From the NCBI GenBank assembly GCA_014338405.1, contig JTDE01000934.1, forward strand, positions 37,827 to 101,826: DNA of 64,000 bases, written 5' to 3'. A program made the translations under genes and the position numbers. This DNA is from Paragonimus skrjabini miyazakii (taxonomy: Eukaryota > Platyhelminthes > Trematoda > Plagiorchiida > Troglotrematidae). Every line of letters starts with the position of its first letter. The stretch's first letter is position 1. This document shows, one piece after another, positions 46,051 to 59,799 of the stretch. The notes beneath the pieces are model-generated. The model ran no database searches, was not told the DNA's origin, and worked only from the letters and a program-made list of their open reading frames with translations.

Positions 46051-48159
46051 GGGGCAGATTTTAGTGAATAAAGAGGTTTGAATTATATGAACACTTCAAG
46101 TGGCATTATCAGAATTTCGGAGATGTGGACAACTTCAAATTGAATACACTATCAACACAACTGATCTCAATTTTCTCACGCAATTACTTGTTCCGGCTAG
46201 CTCATTAATAGTGTACCTCCCCGTCAAGACTTGAATTTTTACTTTGGCCCTCGTACTTTTGAGACTGGCGTATTAATCAAAACACCAGTGACCTCAAACA
46301 TCATTGGTTAAACAAAATGAAACTTTCGTTATGAACTAAAGCTTCAGCTTCTAACCGAGGTGGTCAGATGAAAGACAGGGTATTGAGTTCCGTCATGCAA
46401 TAGAATTTCCTAAAGTGTAGTTGGTATAAACAGAAGAAATTGTAACATCTTGAGCTAATTTACATTCATAATTTATGACTGCGTTCGATTTGTTCCACCC
46501 CTACTCACATTTGCAAAACTGTCCAAACAGTTCGTCTCCATTCTGTCAATTGGCATACGTTGTAAATTTTTATTCTGAGCACATATATAACAAGCACAAG
46601 CAAATCAGTTGATCATTTGATCAATATAGTGGTGATTTAATGAAACCAGGCGCAAGGAACTACGAAAGTTGCTAAGGAATAATTTCTGTCGATCCAGACC
46701 CTGCCGATTCTCTGTACAAGGTAAGCAGCCTAGCAGGAATGGTAAATTGCGAATGGGCCTCGTGAATCACATGAAAATTCTCACAGTTTGAAATGCGATG
46801 TTCAATTCTGTGGATATGTAATACACACACCTACACCAGAAAGGTCAGTCATTCATGGAATCTGTAGGAGGAAGTCCTACAACACTGAACAGCTTTCGGC
46901 TGGACCATAAAATAAACCATTTAGAATTTTATGTTTGTTAATTTACTTGAAACCACTCAACGATTCACCGATTTTGTTGCGGTTACCAACGAGGGTCCAT
47001 TGATTATATCATACTACACCAGGTAACCTCCATGTCGCTGTCGTTGAAAACTGCGGCACATTTTCGACCTAGAACATTTGTTTACTTGTAACCCATGGCT
47101 ATGGTCATTTTAGAAAGTTTATCCCGAATTGCTTACAATCTCACCCCAGTTTAGTTCTGTCTGCTCTGTAGTTGATTCATCAACCGTCTGGCAAAACGGC
47201 GTCACGCCTGCACTGACGACGGGGACGGTGGCGACAGTAGCAGAAGACAACAATAACAAAAATTAGCAGTTGAGGCGTTGCTGATGGTGGCTGTACGGTC
47301 AATATATTTCCGTCTGGTGCACTGTGGTTCAAAGCGAATAGGACCGAACCAGTGGGAACCTAGTTGTCCGCGTGCTGTGAATCATACCCACTCATCCTAC
47401 CAGGAAATTATGAACACAGCTCATAAATTGTTGATCGCCCAGCTTCCACGAACTTTCTTATCGAAACAAATGTTTCTGACGTCTGGGTAACGTAAACCGG
47501 TCTTACTGTTGTACTGGTCACAACGATGTATGCACCCATGTTTGAATTCTATTCGGAAACACTTGATCTGTCGACAGAAAATGTAAAAAGTGTAAAACTG
47601 GTTGAAAAACAAGCAAATATGAGTAAAACTGTTGGAAATGTCACAGATGACTCCACTTTTTTTTATCAATTGTGTTGGGTGATCAGTGAAATTTGTCTTC
47701 TCATGAGGTGACTTACTTCGTTAACTAGTTTGAAAGTAAGAAATATGCAAAAGTTTTAATTTCGCAAACACGACAAAGACACTGATGTTTATTCAAGCTA
47801 AGTCACTACACCATTTAACGTTATATCTAAAAATGCAACGTATATAAAATTTTTACTGAGTACACAGAAAGAGCGAAATTCAAGTCATGTACCCCTTCAA
47901 AATGAGACAGACGAGAAGCTTATCAAACTGCTGAGGCTGTAGCTAAATATGAGCGGTTTTTAACCTGTAACAATCTCAGTTTTCAAACTTCCATGATCCA
48001 CTCAAACCCCGTTCAGTTGATTCTGTATAGTTAGACATTTCAAATCAATTGAAAAAGTCTGAGCAGCAGGTTATTGATTGTGATGAATAGATATACTCTG
48101 TTTATTCTCCTTTCGAAACAAGTAAGTAATCTAAACAATTAACTGATGCGAACTAGGAG
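46051..48159. other. Intergenic, nothing recognised
   Basis: No supported feature. Short frames near 47278-47711 overlap each other on both strands. Confidence 0.45.
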
Positions 48160-48290
48160 ATTTTGATTTTCATACAGATTGAACATCACCCACAATTGAT
48201 CGCAGCTGTCGCATTCCCATAGACTGTCCAGTCGGCTCATTTCGAAAAGAAGCACTAGACTGGAGTTCCGCTCTCATTTCCATAGATTGG
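48160..48290 (-). mobile_element. tRNA-derived SINE, truncated minus copy
   Basis: TTGAACATCACCCACAATTG, ATCGCAGCTGTCGCATTCCC, ATAGACTGTCCAGTCGGC and AAAAGAAGCACTAGACTG are nearly identical to other copies. The element breaks off at about 48281 before the tRNA-like head. Confidence 0.85.
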
Positions 48291-50835
48291 TCTAGCCATT
48301 GCTTTTTTCCCGATCTTTTTTGGTAACCACTCAGGGATGCGTTTCGTTACCCGTCGTTGTGAATTCTGGTCCGTCCAACCAAATGTACTTGTCATTACAA
48401 CTGCTGGTAAACTGGCAAATTAAATGAAAAGTAGAATGGTCCACTGCATCACGATCGGAAACATGAGAGACGATGTTGTATATGGAGAAAAACACTTGCG
48501 ATTCAGAGGCTGGATAGATACAATCTAAAGCCGATCACCATTTTTTTTGCATATATTGGTTGCTGTGATTGATCCTGAAGGTTTAAGTGAACAAATTTAA
48601 ATGTTGGAAGCAATAACAGCATGAATTTTGTTTATCTATGGCTTACAATGAATTTTTGTATGCCATTCTGTATAATCCTTGATCAGTAAAACGTTTTTCA
48701 TACATTTTTCAAACTTATTAACGCCAATATCTTCATATCTTTTCTAACCTGTGGAACAGGATTTGCACCAAACCGCACTTATATGCGATCGGAGCAGGCG
48801 AGGAAAACTGGTGAAGCTCTCCATTCCATGTTGTTTTTCAATACACATGTATTGCACCACATTGACGCTGACTCATCAGAACACATAAAAACAGTAGACT
48901 TTCGCCATTCTCTTAGTCACAGGAACCTAAAACTGTAAAAGTCAATATCGTTGGGCGAAATGAATTTCTTCAGAAAGCTTGATTTATCATCATTTGTAGA
49001 GTGTACTGCATTCTATCGACTACAGAATTTTGATTTAAACACATGCTTGAATCAGCGATTAGTTACCATGACCACACAATGTGATAACCAGTACCAGTAA
49101 AAACGACATTCTGTGAAATCATTCTTAACCACTGGTACCTCTCACTTCATGTAAGCGCCCAGACATTAAAGTAGTCATTCTATAAAAGAATAAAATGATG
49201 AGACTTGGTATACAGTTTTGTAAGCACCATCTTTCTTGTACGCCGTGGAGTTGGCTCTGTTTTTCCTGTTATCTGTTTGTTCGTTTCATCGTAACTTGCA
49301 GATTTGCTTTGTAGTACATCTTCTCAAAAAGTGTTTACCTTCTGTGGTTTTACACCGTACTCAGTGGTTCAAGTGAATTGCTGATTTGTTTAAATTAGAG
49401 AAATACCGGTGAAAGTACATAAAGCTGATGATAATAAATATTTGATACTTGCGAGACTCACGAAAAGAATAGTAGACAAGGTGCCACTTGGAAAATGAGT
49501 CCTTACAGTCAGAGTGCGATTTGGTCCAAACCCTTACTGGGTAAATCATGCACAACAGGAACGATCGAAAGGGTCACCACGGAACAGAAACTACCATAGA
49601 AAATATCGGCAAATACGGACTGAAGTGAGTAGAAGTACACGTGATAGTCAGATGAAAACCAGAATGTCTGTGGTACGTATACAAGAGCACAAGAGTGGCC
49701 TTGGAACGTGCCCTACTGAACAACAGTTCGGTTCAGTATGACCTCATATTTTAAGTTTTCTGTATCATCATAAAAATATCTCCAGCAGGGATCCCATTGA
49801 AGCACTAGTTGTTTGTCGGTGAATTTTTTCACTGTAAATAGGCTTCATCGTGTAGTTGGACAGTTGACGTAATTACGTAAGTTTGATCAACCAGGCACCT
49901 CTTTGAATGGATCCATGAATATCGCCTAGCTTGGCTCTACAGTGAAATACGGGAATCAACCAACTATGCCCATTATACAGTTTTGTGCAATCTAAGCATC
50001 CTGAAAACGTTACAGAGCTATCCCGTACAATCGACTGAGTTAGAGTCATTCATTCACGAGCAGTGAGACGCAAAATTTCGTTCACTGTCGTTGGATTCCA
50101 CGAATATAATCTATCCCAATTCACCCAAAAACAGTTTTGTTCAATTTTTGAACTATTTTGGCCAGTTTTCTATCTTGTAAGTCTGTCAAGACCAATTGTT
50201 CAAGTAGCGTCTTGAGTAAGGCTTGACCTTGATTTGGTTAACCTCACTCAACCACTCATTGTCTGTTTGCTGCAGTAATTATTTCCCTCTAAAACTGTGT
50301 TGCGTTGCACCACTGGAAACCAACCTGTTCGTCATAGCCCGTTGATCTTTGCTATCCTGGGAACGTTTTATATGAAGTCTAAGTTTATTACATACTAACA
50401 GCGTTCCCGCTGCTCAATAAGGTTATAAGAGCTCGTTATTTAGCCTTGCACTTCAGTTCGTAATAAACATTCAAGGATCGAATGGAAGCATTTTTATCAA
50501 TGTAACTCGAAAACGGTGAAGGTAAATTCATATGGGAAAACATAAATGAAGTAAATAGAAAATACAAATCGGCTGGATAGGTTCGAGAGAGTTGTTAACT
50601 AGACTTTCGCTCATCCAATGTCACTCAAAACAGGTGATTGATCAGAAAGGCGGAAACCCTTAAAGAATTCAAGACTTAAACCATTGCTTTTCACACATAT
50701 TCAACTCCATATGTTGGCTTTACCATTATCGTTAGTTGAACAATACGCAATAACGAAACCTTTCTCTCCAGAAAATGAACAAATACATCATCATAAGCTA
50801 ACTGTTAGCTCAAATAGAGTGCCAGTAAGAAGAGA
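48291..50835. other. Intergenic, nothing recognised
   Basis: A basic 75-codon frame at 49514-49741 has no family features. No other structure seen. Confidence 0.45.
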
Positions 50836-50910
50836 AGATATAGATCAGAAGATGTTAACATTTTGTTTACTTTTTTCAACCACAAACATAAAAACTCAGA
50901 ATAAATTGGA
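50836..50910. repeat. Dispersed repeat family, copy 4
   Basis: GAAGATGTTAACATTTTGTT and the following TACTTTTTTCAACCACAAAC resemble the copy 1 core over about 60 bases. Short and diverged. Confidence 0.35.
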
Positions 50911-53900
50911 CGCAAGGATAGCATACACAATGAAAGTAGCCAAAGTCTTGGTTCTGCAGCCAGGAAAGAATTGTAATACTTTCTAAAACAAACAGACCGC
51001 CTGCATGTACACAGCACTGAACGACGAGCGTTGACTAGTATTATTTCGGAAAACCCGAACAATTGTAGTCTCCGGTTACACAATGACACATCATATGAGC
51101 TGTTGGTGTCAACAAGGCGACCTGGTTTCATAACCTGTCTTGCGGCAGACGAAATGGACGTAGACAGCCATCCTGTGTTATAAGTACCTCCACCAACCCA
51201 TCGTGCTAAACCTCAGTTCACTTTATTTTGCACATGTAGTAAAAGGAATTGCTTTACGTCATTTTACGTGGATATCCGGTTAAAACTCTAGCCCTCTTTG
51301 AAGTTGCATTGAGATTAGAACAACGATCTGACGAACGCACTTAACAGCGTACGGCGCGAACTCTTTATTTCAAATCTGCTGGTTTCGTGGTTCAGGCTTG
51401 CTGATATAAAGCCGCATAAGCCAGCAGCCCGTCCCATTGGTCCAGGAAGGTAAAGTGAGTGCAACTCAAGTGGTCTGGTTTTACATGACGAACGGAAAAG
51501 TAGATTACGGAATCTTTACCTTTTGGTCAGTCAGTGAACAATGCTGACGTGAAACTGCTGAAAAACATGACGGCTAGAGGTAGACAAAAATGACGACAAA
51601 CTAAAACACCCTAACTATTAGTCCACCGAAAGACTGAAGTCGATTAATACCCAGTAACTAACTATAGGAGCACCTTTGGTGTATTCTCACGATTACAGAA
51701 TTCAGTTATTCCTTCTTGGTACTCACTCTGGACAGACATCCAATTTATAAAGTGTTTTCTGGCAAAATATGAGTACTGTAAGCGAATAAACTGTACAAAA
51801 TTGTGATAAAAAAAATATATAACCATTTTTTCCGCAAATGTACCCCCATTTGGGAATTGTTTTGTGGTTTTATTAAGTACATTGTATGATTCGGTTCGGT
51901 GAGCTGACCCATGGGACCAAAGGATGGTAATGACTACCATAAAATTGGCAGTAACAGTTGACTGTGGTGAGAAGTAAGTGACCGAAATTTTATTTTGTTC
52001 CTCGTCCTCGTCAAGTTTAAAACTGAAAGCTATTTTCTAGTTCGCGATCGCTAGTACATCGTTAACTGTCTCGAAAGAAAGCATACTGATTCGTGATTGT
52101 GATAGTATCATCATTGTTTTTAACAGTTGATCCAACTTCATAAAACGATTATAGTTGTTCATAACTTGTAATTCACAGACATTAAAAACCGATTTATAAG
52201 TGAACCCGTATCGGTTATCGAAACTGAGATTGCCAGAATGGTCACACTCTGTATGCAACATCCAACAGATGAACTATGAAGATACAAAAACATACGAAAA
52301 TGATAAAATTTTGCACCTTTCTTGTCGGATGCTGCTTTCCCGATGGAAACAACATCACCTAAACTAGACACACGTTTCGAAGGTAGCTTCGTTCGATTGA
52401 ACTTAATATGCTGAATACCACTCACTTCCACAGATTAAAAATTTGCTGTTGTATGACAGGGGCAGATATGAGATCTTTACGTGTGTAAGATAATCACACA
52501 GTTGCACGGTAAACTAAGCAAGAAAAAAGAAAACCTTTGTTTTTCCAACTTTATTCCCTTATCTAATTTTCCTGGTAAACTGTGAAACAGTTCATCTGTT
52601 GTTCAAAAATTTGACTGATTGTATGACAGCTTGCAGGTTTTACATGGTAACTATTCTTAAGACACTTCGAAGGTTTATTTTATATTTAAACAAATACATG
52701 TGAATAAAACTGCAATCTATTTCCTAGCTATTTTTATACAGTAAACGGGTGATCTTTAATACTTGAATGTCTGGTAGAAACCATTTGCTTAAATTGACTT
52801 ATTTCGTTGTAGTTAAGGTCCCTGAATGTTGATAGTAGTCATAAGTTCGCATCAGGTTAATATGTCTTTGATAGGGACAATTGTTGTATAACTGCTCATT
52901 AATGGAAAGTTGATATTTTAGTGTTCTCGTACTTTGTAACACCAAACGTGTGGTTACTCACGTTCCTTTAGACATTCTTTGTTATTTCTTAGTGAGTAGT
53001 ACATGACATGTGAAGCTGTAATACGTGTTTCGACTTACATGCACAGTCTTCCCTCAAATGTACATTCCGTGCACTCACTAGTGTGTAGTATTTTACTCGG
53101 GTTTCGCAGCCATAACTAAATCGGTAGATTTCTTGTATCACGCATATTTTATGGTCTGTGTGAATTGATCTTGCAATGTAATTAACATCTATGTGGGTTA
53201 ATTCTACTGTCACTTAAATGTAGACAGGAAAGTACACTTTGACCGGAGTTCTCTTCACCAATGCTGTCATTACAGTGGCATTCGTCCGTTTTATGCGACA
53301 GTCTGTCTTTTTTTGTAACAATACAGTCTTTTAACATCCAGAATTCAACAAACTTGCTGCAATGTTATACTTGGCCCGAATGTCATTTACCAGCATAAAC
53401 GCCACTGAAGCGGAATAACGCACGCGACATTGAGTCTAAAATACATACATTCAGATTTCATTTTAGCCATTACATACCAAACGGTTTATATTCGTATATA
53501 CATTCTGTACCGTTTGTAAGCCGTAAATATGTAAATTTCATTGTCATTGCATGATGATGGTTCTCACCGTAGCTAATCTTCCATCATTCCCGATGTCTTC
53601 TTTGGATACACAAATCGTAAGATCTGTGTCCGATGTACGTCTGTCTAAGATGTTCCTGTATCAAACGGTAACTAATTCAGTGGAAATGACTACTTTATCA
53701 TCCCATGAGGTTAACATTTCTGCACATGCCAGCGATAAATCACACTGACATAACAAAAATTAACTTCGACAAAGTGTGAACGTCTGAAATCAATTAAAAT
53801 ATACTACTGATTTATAATAAGAAGACTGATTTTGCGTGAAAGTTGAAGGAAGAGATACAACAGAGGAATTGCAAGACCGACTGCACGCGGATGAATGTTT

Positions 53901-53922
53901 TTACCAAGAGCCAAACCATTGT
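50911..53922. other. Intergenic, nothing recognised
   Basis: A 3-kb AT-rich stretch without a supported exon or element. Confidence 0.45.
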
Positions 53923-54645
53923 AGTCATGAGAACGACAAAGTAGCGAACAAGACTTGTTTCCTTTGTTTGATCATCAGGCTAATTACAACACAATAAATA
54001 TGAAAACAATGGCTCGGGTGAGTCAGAAAATGAGCACTACAGGTTATGGACAGCGTGTTTGTTATGAGTTACGCAATCACTGTTCCAAATCGTGGGCTTG
54101 ATTGATTGTGGGCCAGGGGAGGTTAAGTGTCCACACGAACCCCTTCTGAGCACAGAGATCAGGGTTGCGTAATCGGATATTAATGGCCTCGGCAACGGTC
54201 AACAGTCGAAATTTCACCACTTTCGATCGATTCCTTGGCACTCGGTAGACAATCTGAAGAGCGCGTTCCTTACTGACAGAATGATTAGAGTCAGTCTTAG
54301 GAGCAACAATCGCGCTTGAAACCGTTTTAGTTACACCACTGTTTAACCATGCAGGATGATGTTCACGCACTCAGTCAGACAATCGTCTTGTAGTACGACC
54401 AATGTATGATGCTCGACACGAGCAAACAAATTAGTACACACAACAGCTGGTTGTAGAACATGAAAGTTTGTATTTGAGTTGTGACATGATTATGGGTGTT
54501 GAACGGAAACTCACGCACAGTTGAGCGGCAAGGTACGTTGTTTCGACAGACGTTTTGAACTTTCTTGAGATGATTCCGGCCATGGGATCACCACTGAAAA
54601 GAAGGTGACTTCATTTTTGACTCTACGCGTGATGTTTGCTCATTT
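53923..54645 (-). mobile_element. Penelope-like element, minus copy with GIY-YIG domain and 3' UTR
   Basis: On the minus strand the GIY-YIG endonuclease starts near 54420 with CSCRASYIGRTTRRLSD. A TGA at about 54371-54373 interrupts it. It then continues VREHHPAWLNSGVTKTVSSA and ALQIVYRVPRNRSKVVKFRL, with the Glu region LTVAEAINIRLRNPDLCAQK, to a stop at about 54077. The 3' UTR extends to 53923 and ends in the GATCAAACAAAGGAAAC stretch. The endonuclease would nick target DNA during retrotransposition in PLEs. This copy is dead because of the premature stop and because the reverse transcriptase is absent. Confidence 0.88.
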
Positions 54646-55019
54646 GACTGACTTTAATCATTCTGTCAGTAAGAACGGCGCTTTTCAGATTGTCTACCGA
54701 GTGCCAAGGAATCGATCGAAAGTGGTGAAATTTCGACTGTTGACCGTTGCCGAGGCCATTAATATCCGATTACGCAACCCTGATCTCTGTGCTCAGAAGG
54801 GGTTCGTGTGGACACTTAACCTCCCCTGGCCCACAATCAATCAAGCCCACGATTTGGAACAGTGATTGCGTAACTCATAACAAACACGCTGTCCATAACC
54901 TGTAGTGCTCATTTTCTGACTCACCCGAGCCATTGTTTTCATATTTATTGTGTTGTAATTAGCCTGATGATCAAACAAAGGAAACAAGTCTTGTTCGCTA
55001 CTTTGTCGTTCTCATGACT
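54646..55019 (+). mobile_element. Penelope-like element, plus copy, 5'-truncated
   Basis: It starts abruptly inside the GIY-YIG domain (DFNHSVSKNGAFQIVYRVPR), runs through LLTVAEAINIRLRNPDLCAQ, ends at a TGA at 54863-54865 and continues with the same 3' UTR as the minus copy to 55019. The protein differs from the minus copy by only a few residues (KNGAF against KERAL), so the two are close relatives. Confidence 0.9.
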
Positions 55020-56984
55020 TCATTGGGTATTTTTGCGCGAACCAAACCAATGTGTGGGAAAACTGACACCAACGAATGAGTTATGAAACATTTGGGGTCA
55101 CAATAATTCACACGCTTCAACCTGATGAAAAACAGTTAATCCGGAAGATTTTCTATATGATGTCTTTTACTGAGAGGTGATAGATTGTGTAACGTACGAA
55201 CCGGTTTGTCAACAAACGTAAGAATATCGGGTGAGCAGCACACCCAAACGGAATGACACACCAGTTGGCAAATCATCCATAAAAGTGAAATGAGGTGGAT
55301 AGAAATTTTTAGAAGCAGAGTGTAGATAGACTGTTACCTGCTAAAGTTGTCTATATAACCATACCACATCATACAGATAATAATAGCAATACCTAACTAA
55401 TTAACAGATGGAAGAGAGGTTCGTTGTTTACACGGAAAGATGATCAGCTGTCAGAAATTTTCCTAGATCAGCTGTTTGAATGAAAGTTATATACCGCAAC
55501 ACTAAGTTTTGCAAATGACACAGGGATTACGAGTTATGACGACCGTGACGGTTCGAACAAACCGTTCACTAATGAACGCGAACAAAACAGAGCTGGATTT
55601 TTGGAGTCTAAATCCGCATCAATTATGTGCATGACTGAAAATTACAAAACGGGAACACTGAAGTAATAGCCAGCGTTCTGATAGCGCCTTGTTGCTACAA
55701 CTGTGTACGCTACTCCAAAATCAGGATACCTCGCGTCGCATGGTTAACTAAGTTGACTTCGGGATGTAGTCGTTTATTTTTAAGTCAATTCAATAGCCAC
55801 ACCACAGAAAATAACATCAAGTCATTTAGACGCACTTAAACTTCAACCGATCAAATTGATCTACCTGTTCCTGTTGAACCGGAGGTGATTCCCTGAACGG
55901 TTCCTGTTTGTGCAGTTTTTAAAATATCACAAGATAACTGGTCACCGTTTGAAATGTATTTTTGTGTTCGCCTCTATTTTTCCATCTCTTTTTCCACTCG
56001 GCCATATCAGACGATATACACTTCTTACTGGTCTCAGATTTATCACAGCAATTAACCGGATCAGAAGGTTACAAATTACTTTAATTGTATCCAGCACTTA
56101 GTGGTTACTTGGGTACTAGAAAACACTCCTTAAGGATCGTTTTCAGTGAATTTTGATTGATTGCAACAGAAATAACGCAAAATGAGGAAACACAACTTGA
56201 ACAAACCTTATCGGTTGAACAATTCTTTCGGATTTTCTTTGATTATCTAGATTGTTCAAACATTAACTTTGTCCGCAAGCCGCGTTTCCAAACCTCAAAA
56301 AACAGTGAATGTATCAGTTATGTAAACCTGTAACATTCATATGTTTTGGCCATTAATATGCGTTAAAAAAACCAAATAGCGTGCAGGTTGAAACTGTCTG
56401 CTTTCCGTCTGTATCTGTACAGTCATTGCAGTTATCCAATACTGTTCGTCTCCTTAGACTGTTCGTGGACATACATTTTGAATAGATATGCTCCATTTCC
56501 AGACTGAAAACCTGTAGATGAAAACAAAGTAGTTTGCCTATTGCACAATATTACGGCAGTGTCACCTAGACATTGTATCAACAGAATGCATAGTGCCTAA
56601 GCCTTTTGTAACGTTAAAGATGCATCCTGGTTATTCGATGAACGGACGTGGTTCCAAACACTGGAGTACTTCGCCGAAAACACAGACAGGAGTGACCAAT
56701 TACTGTGATTGCATCACGTTCGTCGAATGACTGCCGAGCAGATTCCGAAGCAGCTGCCATGGCGACAGTTCAGATGGTTAACTGGAATTCTGGTGGCCAA
56801 AAGTTGCGATAGGAATACAGTATTAAAATCACACTACAATATTGGTCTCAAATCATGGGAAAAAGCACCTGTGAACAACGCTATCTGGTGAACTGTTACT
56901 TAGACGGATGTCTGGAAATTCAGTAGGCAGCAGCTGCAAGGAAATTACGGGCACCACAGTATACGTTTGCATAACAATATGGCG
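55020..56984. other. Intergenic, nothing recognised
   Basis: No supported exon, RNA or repeat. Confidence 0.45.
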
Positions 56985-57060
56985 CTGTGGCTAACACGGC
57001 CGCACGTGCGTTGGCCGTCACGTAACCGTAGGTCATTGACGTATTTACAGTGAACTGTCA
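56985..57060 (+). mobile_element. tRNA-like SINE head, degenerate
   Basis: TGGCGCTGTGGCTAACACGG (box A, 56981-57000) followed by GCACGTGCGTTGGCCGTCAC resembles a tRNA 5' half. The box B position (GTAACCGTAGGTCATT) is lost. Confidence 0.4.
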
Positions 57061-57099
57061 ACGAAGAGATGACAAGTGCGTTAGAAGCTGTTAGACTCA

Positions 57100-57480
57100 G
57101 CTGATTGTTTTAACTTGAACACCATCTACAATTGGTCGCAGCTTTCGATTTCAAATAAGCCCTTCGGCTAACCCACTTCGCAAGGAATCAGTAGAGTCTA
57201 GTTTCACTCTTATTAGAGCTCATTATTAGTGCATCTTTTTGTGCGGGCCATCATGTTTTTGAAAATAGCATGTCAACCACAACGTCAGTCATCTCACAAT
57301 AGACATGACCGAACTGATCATACCCAAACGGTCGACCATAACCCTATATGAATAGTGTTCGACTTGCTCAGTCATTTTGAAGGGAGAATTAACAGAATCG
57401 CATTGCTCAATCCAGTCGATAACTCCGTGATCAAGACTTCTCAGTTAAGCTGAGTCTACTGTCATCACTGAGCCTACTGA
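57100..57480 (-). mobile_element. tRNA-derived SINE, diverged minus copy
   Basis: TTGAACACCATCTACAATTG, GTCGCAGCTTTCG, GTAGAGTCTAGTTTCACTC, TTATTAGAGCTCATTATTAG and the spacer words CAGTCGATAACTCC and CAAGACTTC follow the 7.6 kb copy in order. Box regions are decayed. A further tail scrap (AAACTGAGCAACACCCACAT) lies at about 57527-57546. Confidence 0.7.
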
Positions 57481-58084
57481 GTAATATATACAGTTTGAAT
57501 TGAACTTCCCAGATTTCGTTTATTTCAAACTGAGCAACACCCACATTGAATCACACAGACACAGCTAATTTCAACATGCGCTCGCACGGACGCATCGAAA
57601 TGTCACAACATACAATGCGCAAAATTAAGTTGCTGGTAACCGTCATTAGATCTATAGCTGGAAAGTATTATTACAGACTACTTAAATAGATACGTGACAA
57701 TATAAGTTCCCACTTGGCTAGCTTATCAAACCTTTCGCAGTGACTATAAAAATTAACTGAATGTCCATAAGTTTTAAGTGTACAGCATGCACATTTTTGC
57801 CACAGTCCAAGCCCAACATCTCGTCGATAGACGCCGACTGCAAACCTTGACAACCTGCCAGACGGTGAACACGTACTAAATTAAATAGGTTGCTGGCCAA
57901 CGAACGAAACGGAAAGACTAACCAGTAGAACAGAACCTTGCAGCTAAATGCTGGTTATTGTGTAACGTGAATGACTTAAATGCACATCTGTCCTCAACTG
58001 ACTATTAAAGTTGATGTACTTTTGAGAAAATGCGTTGAATTTTATCTACAGTCGAAAATGTTTCATTTCGAATGTGATCGACAA
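57481..58084. other. Intergenic, nothing recognised
   Basis: No supported feature apart from the SINE tail scrap mentioned in the preceding copy. Confidence 0.4.
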
Positions 58085-58550
58085 ACCTGAGCAGCTTCTT
58101 CGGGTGATTGGCCATTTAGAATATAGGTCTATCCTACGATTTCTTTGGTGAGGAGAAACACGTTGATGCTCGTTAATAACGTATATCCTTGACACGGCCA
58201 GAATAGGAACACTGACCACGCCTTCATGAGGCAACCCTTTTGAGTGCCACGTCGTTGACTACATAATGGAGACAACCGAATCATTATATTTGAATGCACA
58301 ACCACTTTCGCTTGTGAGTAATGATCAGACTGTTCGATCGTTTTGATAGAAGACGCAGTTACTGTCTGTTAAATCCAACCGAGAACACCGCCATAAGAAC
58401 ACGCCTGAGACAGATCAAGATATCACATTTTTTAAAACATGCTAAGTAGTATTTTCACATTGCTAACAGGCAGTTGGGGATGTGTTTAATTTCAAGTTAG
58501 ACACCATTCATACATGACGTTAGCTTTCGCAGTCAGATAGACTATCTGGC
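58085..58550 (-). mobile_element. tRNA-derived SINE, diverged minus copy with full spacer
   Basis: GGCCAGAATAGGAACACTGA and ATGAGGCAACCCTTTTGAGT mark the tRNA-like head. ACAACCACTTTCGCTTGTGA, GTAATGATCAGACTGTTCGA and ACAGGCAGTTGGGGATGTG mark the spacer. A second tail start (TTCAAGTTAGACACCATTCA, 58490-58509) indicates more than one unit, as at 24 kb. Confidence 0.65.
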
Positions 58551-59759
58551 TATAATCAAGTGTGGGGACTATTCAACTCGATTTTAACCAGATCCCCGGC
58601 TATACATCATTATTTATACTCCTACTAAACAAAATTAGAAATACGTATGAGAAGGCTATCAACAAGCATCGTTACCAAGAAGTCGTAAATATTTGCTTTG
58701 CAGTGTTTTCCTCAGTTGAACATAATGTCTTCTTCTTACTCAGCTTGGATACACAAACACATTGACCTAAATCTGAAATGCTTACGTAACTGTATGCAGT
58801 TATCCAAATTCTACCTGATGATAACTGCACATCCATAATTCAAATATATAGATAGCCTTGTTGTTTGTATCATGGAAGACAAAACAAAAAATTCGAAATA
58901 ACCAAATAATATTCAACGGATAATGATGACAGTTCTCACAAAACAAGTGTTGACTGAAAGAAAGTTGACGTTAAATGATGTGACACTATAGACCGGGAAT
59001 GGTAAACACAGGTTACAAAAGATTAGTTAATATAGCGATTGACAATAATTCTGTATTTTTAAGAAAGCACGTTTGATACCAATCTGTTTAAGTATGTGAA
59101 CAACGAAACACATGAACATCACGCGCAGTTCACCATGGACTAAAGAGTACTGGACAAAACAACACATACTAACAAAGATTCCAAGTTGTGCTGACGTTGA
59201 GGATGCAAGAGAAAAGCTACAGACGACATGATGCGATTGACGTTGAAGACGAGACCACGTTTTTTCATTTCTCGAAGTTCATTTCCAATGTAGCTGATCA
59301 CATCAATTAGTTGGCATCTACAAGGACAATAGACAGATTGATCATAGAATGTAGTTAGTAAGGGCATACACCATAAAAGTATCGTAATCGACTCTGTGCA
59401 TTTCCCTGCGCGTGCACTCACCCCGATCAATCGATAAACTTAATGATCGTTGCCGTGTACCAACAATTATTGGAATCGAGTTTCTAAGCAACTGTCTTGG
59501 CGATAGCTGCATAAGCGTAATATCACTAACAAAAGAATTAGAATAGTTTCTGTACTATTGCATGTATTACTGTCAGTTTCAAGTTTCCAGCAGATTATAT
59601 TAACGTAAGGATGCGATAGCAGTGGGGTCATTACTAGGTGGTCTTTTTTATGGCAAACCTTGATAATGGTGTTGTGACAACGCGGATTAACTTACTCAGT
59701 TTTTATAAATGATTTGTAACTGATATTGTGTGCCTCGATGAACCAATATGCCCTAAGGA
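58551..59759. other. Intergenic, nothing recognised
   Basis: No supported feature. Confidence 0.45.
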
Positions 59760-59799
59760 AATACGGGGATGGTTTAACTCAGCCTATCAAAATATCCGT

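Larger units (their letters stand above)
53923..55019. repeat. Large inverted repeat, two 374-base arms around a 349-base loop
   Basis: The left arm at 53923-54296 is the reverse complement of the right arm at 54646-55019. Both are exactly 374 bases, with only scattered differences. The loop at 54297-54645 is the upstream part of the minus PLE copy. The arms cover the C-terminal endonuclease half and the 3' UTR. Confidence 0.93.

Noticed and set aside
49514..49741. Basic 75-codon frame resembling a nucleic-acid-binding linker
   Set aside because: Composition alone. No family motif, no repeat partner in the window, and no splice context.
54605..54865. An 86-codon plus frame that could be taken for a host gene
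   Set aside because: Its sequence is the C-terminal GIY-YIG part of a Penelope-like element and is duplicated in inverse at 54077-54296.
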